NCBI RefSeq assembly: GCF_000518545.1
Contig: NZ_JADU01000006.1
Span: 62,001 to 126,000 of the forward strand
DNA from: Hallella seregens ATCC 51272
GTDB lineage: Bacteria; Bacteroidota; Bacteroidia; Bacteroidales; Bacteroidaceae
Length of the DNA stretch: 64,000 nucleotides
Direction of reading: 5' to 3'
Shown: positions 26,857-36,871 of the stretch, piece by piece
How the letters are laid out: the number at the start of each line of letters is the position of its first letter
Position numbering within the stretch: the stretch's first letter is position 1
Made by a program: the position numbers and the translations under genes
The notes under the pieces: generated by a model
What the model was told of the DNA's origin: nothing
The model's database searches: none
What the model saw: only the letters and a program-made list of their open reading frames with translations

Positions 26857-28380
26857 TTACATACCTGCGAGAGAGCCGGTTGTCATGATGTGGTTCACCA
26901 TCGGGCCTACGGCGTCATTGATGATGTTCTGCGCCCAGAGGGGGAACGTGCCCAAGCCGGCCACGCAGAAAATGAGGCCCGCCACGGCGATGCGCTCGTC
27001 CCAGGAGGCGTCCGTGAGCTTGTAATAGTCCTGGTCGGGCACCTGCTGATAGAGTATCTTGCCCACCACACGCAGGATGTAGACGGCGGTGACCACGATG
27101 GAGGTACAGGCAATGATGGTGCAGGTGCGGTGGAACAGGTCGTTGACCTGGAACGAACCGACGAAGATATTCATCTCGGCCACGAAGCCGGAGAACAGCG
27201 GAAGGCCCAGGTTGGCCAGGCCGGCCACCACATAAGCCACGGCCAGGAACGGCATGATTTTCATCAATCCGCCCAGCCGGCGCACGTCGCGCGTGCCGCA
27301 GCGGTGGTAAATCATACCGATGACGGCAAAGAAAAGGGCCGTCATGAGACCGTGGGACAGCATCTGAAGGATGGCGCCGGTGCAGGCCGTCTGCGTCATC
27401 ATGCAGAGGGCGAAGAGCACCATGCCGCAATGGGACACGGAGGAGTAGGCGTTGATATACTTCAGGTCGGTCTGCACACAGGCCGAGAGGGCGCCGTAGA
27501 CCACGGAAATGGTGGTGAGAATGAGGAAAATCCACGAGAGCTCACGGGCGGCGTCGGGCAGCAGGAACATGGCGATGCGGAAGCATCCGTAGCCGCCGAG
27601 CTTCATGAGCACGCCGGCATGGAGCATGGACACGGCCGTGGGGGCCGAGGCATGACCGTCGGGTGACCAGGTGTGGAACGGGAACAACGCACCGAGAACG
27701 CCGAAGCCGATGAAGATGAACGGGAAGAAAATCTTCTGCACGGCCAGGGGGATGGCGTGGCTCTGGGCAATGGCCGCCACGTCCATGGTATAGGTTCCGC
27801 TGAACTGCCCGTTGTAGAAGTAGATGCCCAAGATGCCGATGATGAGCAGGGCAGAGCCTCCCATAAGCATCAGCGTGAGCTTCATGGCCGAGTATTCCTT
27901 GGGCCCGGTGCCCCAAACGCCGATGAGCAGGTACATGGGGATGAGGGCAACCTCGTAGAACATGAACATCGTGAAGAGGTCTTCAGAGATAAAGAAGCCG
28001 AACACACCCGTGGAAAGCAGCGTGAACCAGAGGAAATACTCTTTCTGCATGGGGTGCTGCTGCCAGGAGGCAAACGTGCCGGTGAACACGATGATGGCGG
28101 AGAGCAGAATCATCACTACGGCAATACCGTCCACGCCCGTGCGGTAATAGATATGGAGAGACTCGAACCAAGGCACGGCGTCGCCGAAGAGGAATGGGTA
28201 TTGTTCGGCGGGCATCGTCGCGCGGGCTCCGAGGAAAGCAAAGACCAGATAGATGGACAGGCCGAGCAACGCCACCGAGCCGACAGCCATGATACCGCGT
28301 ACCTGACTGTCGTTGCGGGCCACCCAGAGGCCAAGCAACATCAGAACGGGTATCACTACAAATAATGTAAGAAATGTCAT
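26857..28380 (-). CDS. nuoM: Complex I subunit M
   Basis: This 507-residue antiporter-like membrane subunit of the proton-pumping arm carries [19 protein letters not shown] (about 140-158, with the conserved Glu), [33 protein letters not shown] (about 227-259) and [31 protein letters not shown] (about 290-320), all diagnostic for NuoM. The length and order (L-M-N) are those of other bacterial operons. It starts 31 nt after the nuoL stop. Confidence 0.95.
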   Translation of the reverse strand: MTFLTLFVVIPVLMLLGLWVARNDSQVRGIMAVGSVALLGLSIYLVFAFLGARATMPAEQYPFLFGDAVPWFESLHIYYRTGVDGIAVVMILLSAIIVFTGTFASWQQHPMQKEYFLWFTLLSTGVFGFFISEDLFTMFMFYEVALIPMYLLIGVWGTGPKEYSAMKLTLMLMGGSALLIIGILGIYFYNGQFSGTYTMDVAAIAQSHAIPLAVQKIFFPFIFIGFGVLGALFPFHTWSPDGHASAPTAVSMLHAGVLMKLGGYGCFRIAMFLLPDAARELSWIFLILTTISVVYGALSACVQTDLKYINAYSSVSHCGMVLFALCMMTQTACTGAILQMLSHGLMTALFFAVIGMIYHRCGTRDVRRLGGLMKIMPFLAVAYVVAGLANLGLPLFSGFVAEMNIFVGSFQVNDLFHRTCTIIACTSIVVTAVYILRVVGKILYQQVPDQDYYKLTDASWDERIAVAGLIFCVAGLGTFPLWAQNIINDAVGPMVNHIMTTGSLAGM

Positions 28381-28411
28381 TTTACGTTATGATCCTTAAT
28401 TGATGATACTG

Positions 28412-30376
28412 TTAGCTAAGCATGCAAAGCAGGATGATGGTCAGGGCAACGCTGCCCGTGAGGAACCATGCGGCGTACTGGCGCACGTCTCCGCTCTGCC
28501 AAGGGCGTATGGTTTCGCCTGCTTCCTGCGTGGCCCACGCCGAGAAGTTGAACATGCCGTCGATGACGTGGCGGTCGAACCAGGCTATAGGGATGGAGAA
28601 GCAACGGAAAACCACCTTGTGTGTAAAGAACTGCCAGGCGTCGTCGATGTAGAAACGGTTGAGGGCTGCCCTGTGCAGACGCGGCATGCGCCGCTGCAAC
28701 ATGTCGGATGCAGGGTTCTCACCGCTCTTGTACATCCACCACGACAAGGACAGGCCTATGGTGGCGGCCAGCAGACTGAACCATGCAGTGGAGCCCCACT
28801 GGAAGTGCTGGAGGGCAATATCCTCCGCGTGGCCGTCGCCGGAAACGAAGTGACCAAAGGGAATCCAGCCGGCCAGGCAGGAAACGACGGCCAGGAACAC
28901 CAGCGGGCCCCACATGATGAAGGGCACCTCGGCGGGACGACGACGGTGGTCGGGGTCCTGCTCATAGTAGGACTTGCCCCAGAAAATGACGAAATAGAGA
29001 CGGAACATGTAGAAAGAAGTCATGCCCGACACAAGCGTCATGAACCAACCCAGCCACGGTGCAAAGTGGAAACAGGCGTCCACGATCTCGTCTTTCGAGA
29101 AGAAACCGGCCAGTGGGAAGAAGCCGCTGATGGCTATTGTGCCGATGAGGAAACAGATGTTGGTGATGGGCATGTACTTGTGAAGGCCGCCCATATACTC
29201 CTTGAAGTTGGACCCTATAATCACAATGATGGCGCCGGAACAGAGGAACAGCAGGGCCTTGAACATGGCATGGGTGAAGAGATGGAACATGCTGGCCATG
29301 TAGCCAAACCCGCCTTCGCCCTCAACGGCGGTGCACACGCCGAGCGCCACAAGCATGTAGGCAATCTGGGAAATGGTCGAGAAAGCCAGGCCGCGCTTGA
29401 TGTCGGACTGGGTGCAGGCCACAGCGGCGGCATAGAAAGCGGTGAACGCGGCGATGTAGGCCACGTAGTGGAGTGCCTCTGGAGCGTACTGCACCCAGAT
29501 GGGGAACAGTGCAGCCACCTGGTAGACACCGGCCACCACCATCGTAGCGGCGTGGATGAGCGCACTGACGGGCGTGGGACCCTCCATGGCGTCGGGCAGC
29601 CAGATGTGAAGCGGGAACATGGCCGACTTGCCGGCGCCGCCGATAAACATGAAGAACAAGGCCGTGGGCAGAATCCAAGCAGCGTGTGGAAGTCTGTCGG
29701 CCAGCGAGGCGTCGGCGTTCAGGTCGAAGTTGAACGTTCCCACATAGTAGCTGAAGAAGAGGATGCCGATAAGGAAGAACAGGTCGGCAAAACGCGTCAC
29801 AATGAAGGCCTTCTTCGAGGCATGCACGGCCGTGTGCTTGGGATAGTAGAAGCCGATGAGCAGATAAGAGCACACGCCCACAAGCTCCCAGAACATGTAC
29901 ATCTGGAAAATGTTGGTGGCTACGACGAGTCCAAGCATCGACATGGTGAAGAGCGAGAGGAACGCATAGAAGCGCTGGAAGCCCTTTTCATAGCCTTCCT
30001 TGACGTAGTGCTCGTCGCGCTCAGCCATGTAGCCGAAGCTGTAGATGTGGACCATAGAGCTCACAGTGGTGATCACAATGAGCATCATGACGCTGATGGG
30101 CGTGAGGCGGAAGCCGATGTTGAACGTCAGCAAATCGGTGAACTTCAGCCAGGTGACGTCGAAGACGGTGACCGTCGGATAGAGGCCGTCGGCCCCACGG
30201 CCAATGGCAAAGAAATATTCATAAGCCGTGTAGAGGCTCATCGCCCAGAGGGAGAGAAGCACCACGGTGCCGATGACACCGGCTACCGGCTTCTTCATAT
30301 ACTTGCCGCCGAGTCCGAGCAAAAGAAAACTCAGCAGCGGGAGAAGAAGTATCAGGAACGAATAACTGTATTCCAT
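28412..30376 (-). CDS. nuoL: Complex I subunit L
   Basis: This 654-residue protein is the distal pump of the membrane arm. Markers are MFWELVGVCSYLLIGFYYPKHTAVHASKKAFIVTRFADLFFLIG (about 169-212), SAMFPLHIWLPDAMEGPTPVSALIHAATMVVAGVYQVA (about 250-287) and DIKRGLAFSTISQIAYMLVALG (about 325-346). The C-terminal part forms the lateral helix plus final transmembrane segment (SVALTIILLCML). The start at 30376 is preceded by the nuoK stop 21 nt upstream. Confidence 0.95.
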   Translation of the reverse strand: MEYSYSFLILLLPLLSFLLLGLGGKYMKKPVAGVIGTVVLLSLWAMSLYTAYEYFFAIGRGADGLYPTVTVFDVTWLKFTDLLTFNIGFRLTPISVMMLIVITTVSSMVHIYSFGYMAERDEHYVKEGYEKGFQRFYAFLSLFTMSMLGLVVATNIFQMYMFWELVGVCSYLLIGFYYPKHTAVHASKKAFIVTRFADLFFLIGILFFSYYVGTFNFDLNADASLADRLPHAAWILPTALFFMFIGGAGKSAMFPLHIWLPDAMEGPTPVSALIHAATMVVAGVYQVAALFPIWVQYAPEALHYVAYIAAFTAFYAAAVACTQSDIKRGLAFSTISQIAYMLVALGVCTAVEGEGGFGYMASMFHLFTHAMFKALLFLCSGAIIVIIGSNFKEYMGGLHKYMPITNICFLIGTIAISGFFPLAGFFSKDEIVDACFHFAPWLGWFMTLVSGMTSFYMFRLYFVIFWGKSYYEQDPDHRRRPAEVPFIMWGPLVFLAVVSCLAGWIPFGHFVSGDGHAEDIALQHFQWGSTAWFSLLAATIGLSLSWWMYKSGENPASDMLQRRMPRLHRAALNRFYIDDAWQFFTHKVVFRCFSIPIAWFDRHVIDGMFNFSAWATQEAGETIRPWQSGDVRQYAAWFLTGSVALTIILLCMLS

Positions 30377-30397
30377 GGTGTGATGAAGCAGTGTTGT

Positions 30398-30709
30398 TTA
30401 GAATTTCATATTTTCAATGCTGTTCACCTGGTCGCTGTGGTAGTTGCGGTAAACATTGATGATGATGGCGAGGGCCACAGCCGTCTCTGCCGCACTCACG
30501 CCGATGGAGAACAGTGTGAAGAACATTCCTTCAAACTGGCCGGGGAACAGGAAGCGGTTGAAGACGGCGAAGTTGAGGTCTACGGCGTTCAGCACAAGCT
30601 CAATGGAAATGAGCATCGCAATCAAGTTGCGGCGCGTCACGAAACCAAATACGCCAATAAAAAACAGCAGGGCGCTCAGACCCAACAGACATTCTACGGG
30701 AACGATCAT
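30398..30709 (-). CDS. nuoK: Complex I subunit K
   Basis: This 103-residue three-helix membrane subunit begins MIVPVECLLGLSALLFFIGVFG. The helix-2 Glu (MLISIELVLNAVDLNF, about 32-47) and helix-3 Glu (SAAETAVALAIIINVYR) used in proton transfer are present. The start at 30709 overlaps the nuoJ stop (ATGA), so translation is coupled; a frame extending 15 codons further upstream was rejected because it adds non-family residues. Length and motifs are normal for NuoK. Confidence 0.95.
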   Translation of the reverse strand: MIVPVECLLGLSALLFFIGVFGFVTRRNLIAMLISIELVLNAVDLNFAVFNRFLFPGQFEGMFFTLFSIGVSAAETAVALAIIINVYRNYHSDQVNSIENMKF

Positions 30710-31227
30710 TTCTTGTCCTCCTTTCTTGCAATCATAATGCCACCGATGATACAAGCCAGCAGGAACACTGAGATGAACTCGAATGGCAACACATACTGAT
30801 ATTTTTCGCTGCCCACAAGGGCGGTACCAATCTGATCCATGGAGACCTCCGCGTCGGGGGCCTGCATGAACAGATTGACGAAGCGGGTCTTGAGGAACAC
30901 CACGGCCACCGTGCCCAGGCCAACCAGCGAGAGCAAGGCTCCCTGGAACACGCGCGTGCCCTTGAAACGCTCCACCAAGCCCTGCAACGTCTGCTTGGAA
31001 ACCAGGTTGATGGCGAAGATATACATCATTGTAATGCCACCGGCATAAATGCTAATCTGGGCGGCACCAAGGAATGTATAGTCGAGAAGGAAATAGAGGC
31101 CGGCGACCCCAAAAAGCACAAACAGCAGGAAAGTAGCCGCCCGCATAATCTGGGTTGTCATCACCGACAGAACCGCTGAGCCAAGAATGACTACAGCGAG
31201 AATACAGAATACTACGATATTTGCCAT
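30706..31227 (-). CDS. nuoJ: Complex I subunit J
   Basis: This 173-residue five-helix membrane subunit has AATFLLFVLFGVAGLYFLLDYTFLGAAQISIYAGGITMMYIFAINL near the N-terminus (about 30-75). It contains the conserved region that includes the pi-bulge helix in solved complexes. The C-terminus is polar (ARKEDKK). It starts 5 nt after the nuoI stop, and its own stop overlaps the nuoK start. Confidence 0.93.
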   Translation of the reverse strand: MANIVVFCILAVVILGSAVLSVMTTQIMRAATFLLFVLFGVAGLYFLLDYTFLGAAQISIYAGGITMMYIFAINLVSKQTLQGLVERFKGTRVFQGALLSLVGLGTVAVVFLKTRFVNLFMQAPDAEVSMDQIGTALVGSEKYQYVLPFEFISVFLLACIIGGIMIARKEDKK

Positions 31228-31232
31228 AATCT

Positions 31233-31769
31233 TTACTTGGTTTTAGTATTGAACTTACCGATGGTGAGCGGTGCGCCGCCATCAATCAGACCGGGCAGCG
31301 AGCCGCCTTGATAGACTTCCTTGTCCAGATGAAGCACCAGTTTGGAACGGTCGAACACGGCGTTCTCGAAGTCGTTGGTGAACTCAATGGCATCGAAATT
31401 GCAGGCGTTGACGCACAGTTCGCAGAACATGCAGTCGCCCAAATCGTACTGATAGTCGTCCAGCTGCTTCTTCTTGCGGCCCGTCTCGGCGTTGGTCTCC
31501 ATGTGAGCCAGAATCTTAATGGTGTCGTTGGGGCAGGCTTTCTCGCACATGGTGCAGGCCGTACACTTGTAGGCACCGTTCTCATCGCGCTTGAAGACAA
31601 GTCTGCCGCGGTGACGCTTGGCCACGTGGAGCGTGGTCTTGCGGTTCTCAGGATATTGCTCCGTCGACTTGGGCGTGAAGTATTCCTTCAGCGTCGTCTT
31701 CAGGCCAACAGCCAGCGTCTTCATGCCGTCCGCAATTTCCTGGAAATAAGTTTTATTATTGTTAGACAT
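31233..31769 (-). CDS. nuoI: Complex I subunit I (2x[4Fe-4S] ferredoxin-like)
   Basis: This is a 178-residue soluble subunit that carries clusters N6a and N6b next to the quinone site. The two motifs are CTACTMCEKACP (about 73-84) and CMFCELCVNACN (about 115-126), each CxxCxxCxxxC as required. RGRLVFKRDENGAYKC precedes the first. In this operon, which lacks nuoEFG, NuoI and NuoB would take electrons from an unknown donor such as ferredoxin. It lies 32 nt after nuoH. Confidence 0.95.
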   Translation of the reverse strand: MSNNNKTYFQEIADGMKTLAVGLKTTLKEYFTPKSTEQYPENRKTTLHVAKRHRGRLVFKRDENGAYKCTACTMCEKACPNDTIKILAHMETNAETGRKKKQLDDYQYDLGDCMFCELCVNACNFDAIEFTNDFENAVFDRSKLVLHLDKEVYQGGSLPGLIDGGAPLTIGKFNTKTK

Positions 31770-31801
31770 GTTACCTTATACCTTTATTTATATAAGCAGT
31801 T

Positions 31802-32890
31802 TTACTTCACGTACCAGCCCAGTGCCACGCACACGGTCATCAAGACCAGGTTGAGCAGCGACAGCGGCATGAGGTACTTCCATTCGAGCTTCAGAATCTG
31901 GTCAATGCGCAGACGGGGGAACGTCCAGCGAATCCACATCAGCAGCCAGACCACTGCAAAGGTCTTGCCAAAGAACCACACGAAGCCGGGGATATAGTTC
32001 ATCACCGTGTCGAAAGCAGCCACGCCGATGTTCAGCGGGGCCCAGCCGCCCAGGAAGACGGTGGAGGCGATTCCTGCAATGACAAAGAGATTGAGATATT
32101 CGGCCAGGTAATAGAAGCCAAATCCCATGCCGGAGTACTCGGTGTGATAACCGGCCGTCAGCTCGCTCTCGGCCTCAGCCATGTCGAACGGACCACGGTT
32201 GGCCTCGGCATTGCCGGCTACAAGGAACACGAGAAAGGCAATGATGGCAGGGATGTGGCCCTTGACAATCAGCCAATTCCAGGGTCCTGTCTGCTCGGCC
32301 ACGATGCCGCTCACCTGCATGGTGCCCGTTAGGGCAACGGCTGCAATGAGGCAAAGGCCGAGCGAGAGCTCATAAGAAATCATCTGTACGGCTCCGCGCA
32401 TGGCCGACACCACGGAATACTTGTTGTTGCTACCCCATCCGGCAATGAAGATGCCCAGCACGCCAATCGACGAGATGGCCGTGATGAGGAACACGCCAAC
32501 GTTGAAATCGAGGATGCCGGCCCCCTTGTTCCAGGGAAGGAACGAGAAAGTGCCGACCGAAGCGATTATCACAAGGAACGGGGCGAGGTAATAGAGGAAC
32601 TTGTCGGCCTTGTCAACCGCGAAGATTTCCTTTATCAGCATCTTCACCACATCGGCGAATACCTGGAAGATGCCCCACGGGCCCACGCGCATTGGGCCGA
32701 GTCGGCACTGGAAGTAGGCACACACCTTGCGCTCCATGAAAATCAGAGCGATGGCGATAAGAGCGTAAGCCGTGAGAATCAACACGCCCACAACCACGCA
32801 CTCTATCAGGATTGACAGGAAGTCGCCCAGGCCGAGTGTCTGGCGCAGAAGACTGTCAAACCAAGTTGTTACTATGCTAAAGTCAAACAT
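31802..32890 (-). CDS. nuoH: Complex I subunit H
   Basis: This 362-residue eight-helix membrane subunit shapes the quinone channel. Diagnostic stretches are MERKVCAYFQCRLGPMRVGPWGIFQVFADVVKMLIKE (about 52-88) and NRGPFDMAEAESELTAGYHTEYSGMGFGFYYLAEY (about 230-264), the latter with the conserved acidic cluster. The C-terminal WLLMWIRWTFPRLRIDQILKLEWKYLMPLSL is also typical. Length is normal. It starts 45 nt after nuoCD. Confidence 0.95.
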   Translation of the reverse strand: MFDFSIVTTWFDSLLRQTLGLGDFLSILIECVVVGVLILTAYALIAIALIFMERKVCAYFQCRLGPMRVGPWGIFQVFADVVKMLIKEIFAVDKADKFLYYLAPFLVIIASVGTFSFLPWNKGAGILDFNVGVFLITAISSIGVLGIFIAGWGSNNKYSVVSAMRGAVQMISYELSLGLCLIAAVALTGTMQVSGIVAEQTGPWNWLIVKGHIPAIIAFLVFLVAGNAEANRGPFDMAEAESELTAGYHTEYSGMGFGFYYLAEYLNLFVIAGIASTVFLGGWAPLNIGVAAFDTVMNYIPGFVWFFGKTFAVVWLLMWIRWTFPRLRIDQILKLEWKYLMPLSLLNLVLMTVCVALGWYVK

Positions 32891-32935
32891 TGAAGAGGAA
32901 TGTTTTAATCTTTTTATCTGTTAATTCTATAAACT

Positions 32936-34510
32936 CTACCGGTCGAGGTCGGGAATCACAAAGTCGACAGCAGCACCCGTGGCCACGAGGTCGGCTATCT
33001 TCTGCCCTTTCAGCATCCTGTCGAAAGCACCGGCAATGGTGAGGCCCATCGGGCGCATCTTCACGCGGTAGGGGCTCTTGTCGCCCCGGCTGTCGAGATA
33101 AACGCCGAACTCGCCGGCTCCACCCTCCACCGAGAAGTACCACTGGCCCTCGGGAACCTTGATGATTGGCTTCTGCTTGATGTAGAAGTCGCCCTCGGGG
33201 ATGTTGTCGATTAACTGCTCGATAATGTCGAGACTCTGATAGAGCTCATGGATATGAATCATGTAGCGGTCCATGGAGTCGCCATGGATACCCACGATTT
33301 CCTTAAACTCCACCTTATTATATAAGGCATACGGATGGTTCTTGCGCACGTCGTTGTGCCAGCCAGAGGCGCGTCCGGCGGGGCCGGTGACACCATAATT
33401 GATGCTGTCGGCCATGTCGAGCGGGCCCACACCCTCCAGCCGCTGGTGGGTAATCACGTTGTCGCCAAACACGTCAAGATACTCCTGCACCATCGGACGC
33501 AGGTACTTGCACAGGGTCTTAGTGTTCTGTACGAAGTTTGGATCGATGTCGGCCTGCAGGCCACCGATGCGGTAATAGTTCTGAATGAGCCGGCCGCCGG
33601 TGGTTTCCTCCATCACGTTGAGCACGTGCTCACGGTCGCGCATGCAGTAGAGAAAAGCCGTCAGCGCACTCAAATCCTGCGCACAGGTGCCAAGGAACAG
33701 CAGGTGATTGTCGATGCGCTGCAACTCGTCCATGATGGTGCGGACGTAGAGAATGCGGTCGCTGAGCTCGACGCCCATGGCTTCTTCTATCACGCCCACC
33801 AGTGCATGGCGGTGGTGCATGGCGCAGAGATAGTTCAGACGGTCGGTCAGAGCCAGTGTCTGCGGGTAGGTCATGCTCTCCATCATCTTCTCCATACCGC
33901 GGTGGATATAGCCCAAATGCGGATAAACATGCTTGATTGTCTCGCCGTCCACCACCGTCTGCAAGCGCAGCACACCGTGGGTGGACGGGTGATTGGGGCC
34001 GAAGTTGATGACGAAGTCGTCCTCGTCGAAGAGGCGGTGACGGGTCTCCACCAGGCGTCCCTCGTCGTCCAGATTCCACTCCGACGTCCAGTCGGTCTCG
34101 GGTTCGTCGGTCATGGGGAATCGGTTGGCCTCGGGACTCATGTCGAAATCCTTGCGCAAGGGGTAGCCTGTGAAGTCATTACGCATGAAGAGGCGGCGCA
34201 TGTCGGGATGCCCCAGGAACTTGATGCCGAGGAAGTCGAACACCTCACGCTCCAGCAGGTCGGCGTCGGCCCAAAGCCGGATGACCGAAGGAACCACGTA
34301 TTCCTCGCCCACCTGCTTGGCCAGCTGCTTCACCGAGGTGCGCTCGTGTGTCTGTGTATTCTCCAGAATATAGATGCACCCCAGTCCCTCTTCGGGGCCG
34401 AAGTCTTCGCCTACAATGGTAACCAGGTAGTCGAAATGCTTCTCTTCCTTCAGCCTGCCCATTTCCCGGGCAAAGCTGTCAAAGCCGAATTCTTTGTTTT
34501 CGAGTTTCAT
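32936..34510 (-). CDS. nuoCD: Fused complex I subunits C and D
   Basis: This is a 524-residue fusion. Residues about 1-145 are NuoC (30-kDa subunit: DADLLEREVFDFLGIKFLGHPDMRRLFMRNDFTGYPLRKDF), and residues about 165-524 are NuoD (49-kDa subunit: FGPNHPSTHGVLRLQTVVDGE, HLGYIHRGMEKMMES). The NuoD His and Tyr of the quinone site lie in NHPSTHG and the following strand region. Fusion of C and D occurs in E. coli and in Bacteroidetes. The C-terminal part (FSVEGGAGEFGVYLDSRG and the final DFVIPDLDR) is conserved. It starts 31 nt after nuoB. Confidence 0.95.
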   Translation of the reverse strand: MKLENKEFGFDSFAREMGRLKEEKHFDYLVTIVGEDFGPEEGLGCIYILENTQTHERTSVKQLAKQVGEEYVVPSVIRLWADADLLEREVFDFLGIKFLGHPDMRRLFMRNDFTGYPLRKDFDMSPEANRFPMTDEPETDWTSEWNLDDEGRLVETRHRLFDEDDFVINFGPNHPSTHGVLRLQTVVDGETIKHVYPHLGYIHRGMEKMMESMTYPQTLALTDRLNYLCAMHHRHALVGVIEEAMGVELSDRILYVRTIMDELQRIDNHLLFLGTCAQDLSALTAFLYCMRDREHVLNVMEETTGGRLIQNYYRIGGLQADIDPNFVQNTKTLCKYLRPMVQEYLDVFGDNVITHQRLEGVGPLDMADSINYGVTGPAGRASGWHNDVRKNHPYALYNKVEFKEIVGIHGDSMDRYMIHIHELYQSLDIIEQLIDNIPEGDFYIKQKPIIKVPEGQWYFSVEGGAGEFGVYLDSRGDKSPYRVKMRPMGLTIAGAFDRMLKGQKIADLVATGAAVDFVIPDLDR

Positions 34511-34541
34511 TCTCTTTCAATATCTTTATATTCCGATTACC

Positions 34542-35384
34542 TTATTTATTCTCAGAGGCAGGTGCTGCGGCAGGTGCAGCAGCGGCGGAGGCGGCTGTCC
34601 GGGCCGGGGTTTCCTTGTCGGCAACCGGGGCGGCGGCGGGAGCAGCCGTCTTCAGTTCCTCGAGTTCCTTGCCCAGCTGTTCCACCTCTTCCTCGGTGGG
34701 AATGCCGGAAACGATGATGGGAGCCTTGTGACCGATCTTGGCCGACGAGAAGTTCTCGTTGCTCATGCCGTGCAGACCGCCGAGGGCCAGGCTCTCCTCT
34801 TTCTCGTCGCGGGTCATCTTGTGGTTGGCTCCGCCGAAGAATTTCTCCACCTTTATCTTGCGCTGCAACTGCATCATGCCGTAGATGATGGCCTCGGGAC
34901 GCGGCGGACATCCGGGGATGTACACGTCCACGGGCACCAGTTCGTCGATGCCCCGCACCACGCTGTAGCTCTTTTTGAACGGGCCTCCGCTGATGGTGCA
35001 TCCACCTACGGCCACCACATACTTGGGTTCGGCCATTTCGTCGTACAGGCGTTTGAACACCGGGGCCATCTTGTTGGTGATGGTACCGGCACACATAATG
35101 AGGTCGGCCTGGCGCGGCGAGTTGCGCGTCACCTCCCATCCGAAGCGTGCCATGTCGTAACGGGCGCAGCCGATGGCCATGAATTCAATACCGCAGCACG
35201 ACGTGCCAAAGGTCAGCGACCACGGCGAATTGCTGCGGCCCCAGTTGATGGCTGCGTCCAGCGAGCCCAGAATCACGTTGGCTCCACCGTCGTTCAGCTC
35301 CTGGGCTATCTTCTCCAAGGAGTCGTTGTCCTTGAATTCATCAAAAGGAATGCTCTTGATCGACGCTCTTTTACTTACTTCCAT
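34542..35384 (-). CDS. nuoB: Complex I subunit B
   Basis: This 280-residue protein carries cluster N2, the last iron-sulfur centre before quinone. Its ligands are in [23 protein letters not shown] and [12 protein letters not shown]. The start at 35384 ([13 protein letters not shown]) overlaps the nuoA end by 10 nt; a longer upstream frame reads through nuoA and was rejected. Compared with the usual 160-220 residues, it has an added tail (about 185-280) ending in a low-complexity Ala/Pro stretch (about 240-275). The tail may be a linker or surface contact; it is not part of the known core. Confidence 0.93.
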   Translation of the reverse strand: MEVSKRASIKSIPFDEFKDNDSLEKIAQELNDGGANVILGSLDAAINWGRSNSPWSLTFGTSCCGIEFMAIGCARYDMARFGWEVTRNSPRQADLIMCAGTITNKMAPVFKRLYDEMAEPKYVVAVGGCTISGGPFKKSYSVVRGIDELVPVDVYIPGCPPRPEAIIYGMMQLQRKIKVEKFFGGANHKMTRDEKEESLALGGLHGMSNENFSSAKIGHKAPIIVSGIPTEEEVEQLGKELEELKTAAPAAAPVADKETPARTAASAAAAPAAAPASENK

Positions 35385-35725
35385 TCCAGCGCTCCTTTCC
35401 GCCAAGCGTATGCCAGGCCAAATACCAATACCAGCAAGAAGAAACCGATGCTCACGAGGGCCATCGCTCCAAACTGTCTCACGACCACCGCCCAGGGGTA
35501 AAGGAACACGGTCTCGATGTCGAACACCAGGAAGAGGATGGCAAAGAGATAGTATCCCACGTGCATCGGCAGCCACGAACTGCCGCGTGTGGGGATGCCA
35601 CACTCGAAAGGCTCACCCTTTACCGGATTGTAAGAGCGCGGTCCGATGAGCTTGGCGATGACAAAAGCAGCCACCACAAGCGTTACAGCCGTCAGCAAAA
35701 CGGTAATCAACAAAGTGAAATTCAT
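35375..35725 (-). CDS. nuoA: Complex I subunit A
   Basis: This 116-residue three-helix membrane subunit begins [24 protein letters not shown]. The loop with [12 protein letters not shown] (about 40-51, the quinone-site Cys loop) and the second-helix [24 protein letters not shown] (about 58-81, with conserved Asp and Glu) define NuoA. It is the first gene of the nuo operon, which runs A-B-CD-H-I-J-K-L-M-N without E, F and G. A promoter -7 box lies 44 nt upstream. Confidence 0.95.
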   Translation of the reverse strand: MNFTLLITVLLTAVTLVVAAFVIAKLIGPRSYNPVKGEPFECGIPTRGSSWLPMHVGYYLFAILFLVFDIETVFLYPWAVVVRQFGAMALVSIGFFLLVLVFGLAYAWRKGALEWK

Positions 35726-35768
35726 AAAAAATATAACGTTATTTTAGATATAATTCGCTAAGCGAGCA

Positions 35769-35776
35769 CAAAGTTA
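35769..35776 (-). promoter_or_regulatory. Probable -7 element of the nuo operon
   Basis: The minus strand reads TAACTTTG, 43 nt before the nuoA start. GTTG stands about 21 nt upstream, a weak -33 element. Confidence 0.6.
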
Positions 35777-35948
35777 GTAAATCTTCGGCTAACTTTTCAA
35801 CCATTTAACAAAAAACTTCGGGCACGGTACACATATTTATACATACGGCTCGTGCAGCCGCCGCCGGCCGCTGGGGTCAAAAGCTAAAAGAATGGCCGGC
35901 AAGGCATTATTTTCAAAACGCTTGCACACTTATCAGCCAAACTTTTTA

Positions 35949-35956
35949 TAACTTTG
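35949..35956 (+). promoter_or_regulatory. Probable -7 element of the kdsA operon
   Basis: TAACTTTG followed by CA lies about 135 nt before the chosen kdsA start at 36095. A possible start at 35990 is nearer, but it would add a non-family Pro/Ala-rich extension. The rest of 35777-36094 contains no other feature I can support. Confidence 0.55.
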
Positions 35957-36094
35957 CAGTCCCAATCACGCCGTTTACGCGTCACGTATATGGGAAAAAG
36001 GCTCGCATTCACGGCGTCGGCCCCGCCGTTCCCGCAGCCCTCGCCGGCCACGGCGGGAACCGCTCCCCGCAACACGACCCGCATGCCATGCAAG

Positions 36095-36871
36095 ATGAAA
36101 CATGAACAGATGAAAGAACAACAACCCATACTCATCGCCGGCCCCTGTGTCATCGAGTCGGCCGAGCTGCTCGACACCGTAGCCTCGCGCCTGACGGCCA
36201 TCAACCGCCGCCTGGGCACCGACATCATCTTCAAGGCCTCGTTCGACAAGGCCAACCGCACCTCGCTCCACTCGTTCCGCGGGCCGGGCCTGGAGCGCGG
36301 CCTGCAGATGCTCGCCGACGTGCGCCAACGCCATCACCTGCGCATCACCACCGACATTCACGAGGCCTGGCAGGCCGAGGCCGCCGGCGAAGTGTGCGAC
36401 GTGCTCCAGATTCCGGCCTTTCTCTGCCGCCAGACCGACCTGCTCGTAGCCGCCGCACGCACGGGCCGCATCGTCAACATCAAGAAGGCACAGTTCCTCT
36501 CGGGCCGCGACATGGTGTATCCCGTACAGAAAGCACGCGAGAGCGGCGCCCGCGAAGTGTGGCTCACCGAGCGCGGCAACTGCTTCGGATACAACAATCT
36601 CGTGGTCGATTTCCGCAACATCCCCGACATGCTCGGGCTGGTGCCCACCGTCGTCATGGACTGCACCCACAGCGTGCAGCGGCCCTCGGCCGGCGACGGC
36701 AAGACCGTGGGCGACCGCAAGTTTGTGCCCGCCATGGCCTTGGCCGCCAAGGCTTTCGGGGCCACGGGCTTCTTCTTCGAGGTGCATCCCGACCCCGACC
36801 GCGGTCTCTCCGACGCGGCCAACATGCTCGAACTCGACAAACTCGAATCCCTGATTTCCCAACTGCTATGA
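36095..36871 (+). CDS. kdsA: 3-deoxy-8-phosphooctulonate (KDO-8-P) synthase
   Basis: This 258-residue cytoplasmic TIM-barrel enzyme joins arabinose-5-phosphate and phosphoenolpyruvate to make KDO-8-phosphate for lipopolysaccharide core. Motifs are PILIAGPCVIESAELL near the start, IIFKASFDKANRTSLHSFRGPG, FLCRQTDLLVAAARTG, NIKKAQFL and DCTHSVQRP. The start at 36095 gives a protein of family length; earlier in-frame ATGs (35990, 36083) would add up to 35 odd residues. Its stop overlaps the kdsD start (ATGA). The three genes kdsA, kdsD and the phospholipase D gene form one coupled operon. Confidence 0.94.
   Translation: MKHEQMKEQQPILIAGPCVIESAELLDTVASRLTAINRRLGTDIIFKASFDKANRTSLHSFRGPGLERGLQMLADVRQRHHLRITTDIHEAWQAEAAGEVCDVLQIPAFLCRQTDLLVAAARTGRIVNIKKAQFLSGRDMVYPVQKARESGAREVWLTERGNCFGYNNLVVDFRNIPDMLGLVPTVVMDCTHSVQRPSAGDGKTVGDRKFVPAMALAAKAFGATGFFFEVHPDPDRGLSDAANMLELDKLESLISQLL

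Noticed and set aside
28400..30799. A plus-strand open frame of about 800 codons
   Set aside because: It is antisense to nuoL and nuoK and made of charged low-complexity sequence, so it is a shadow.
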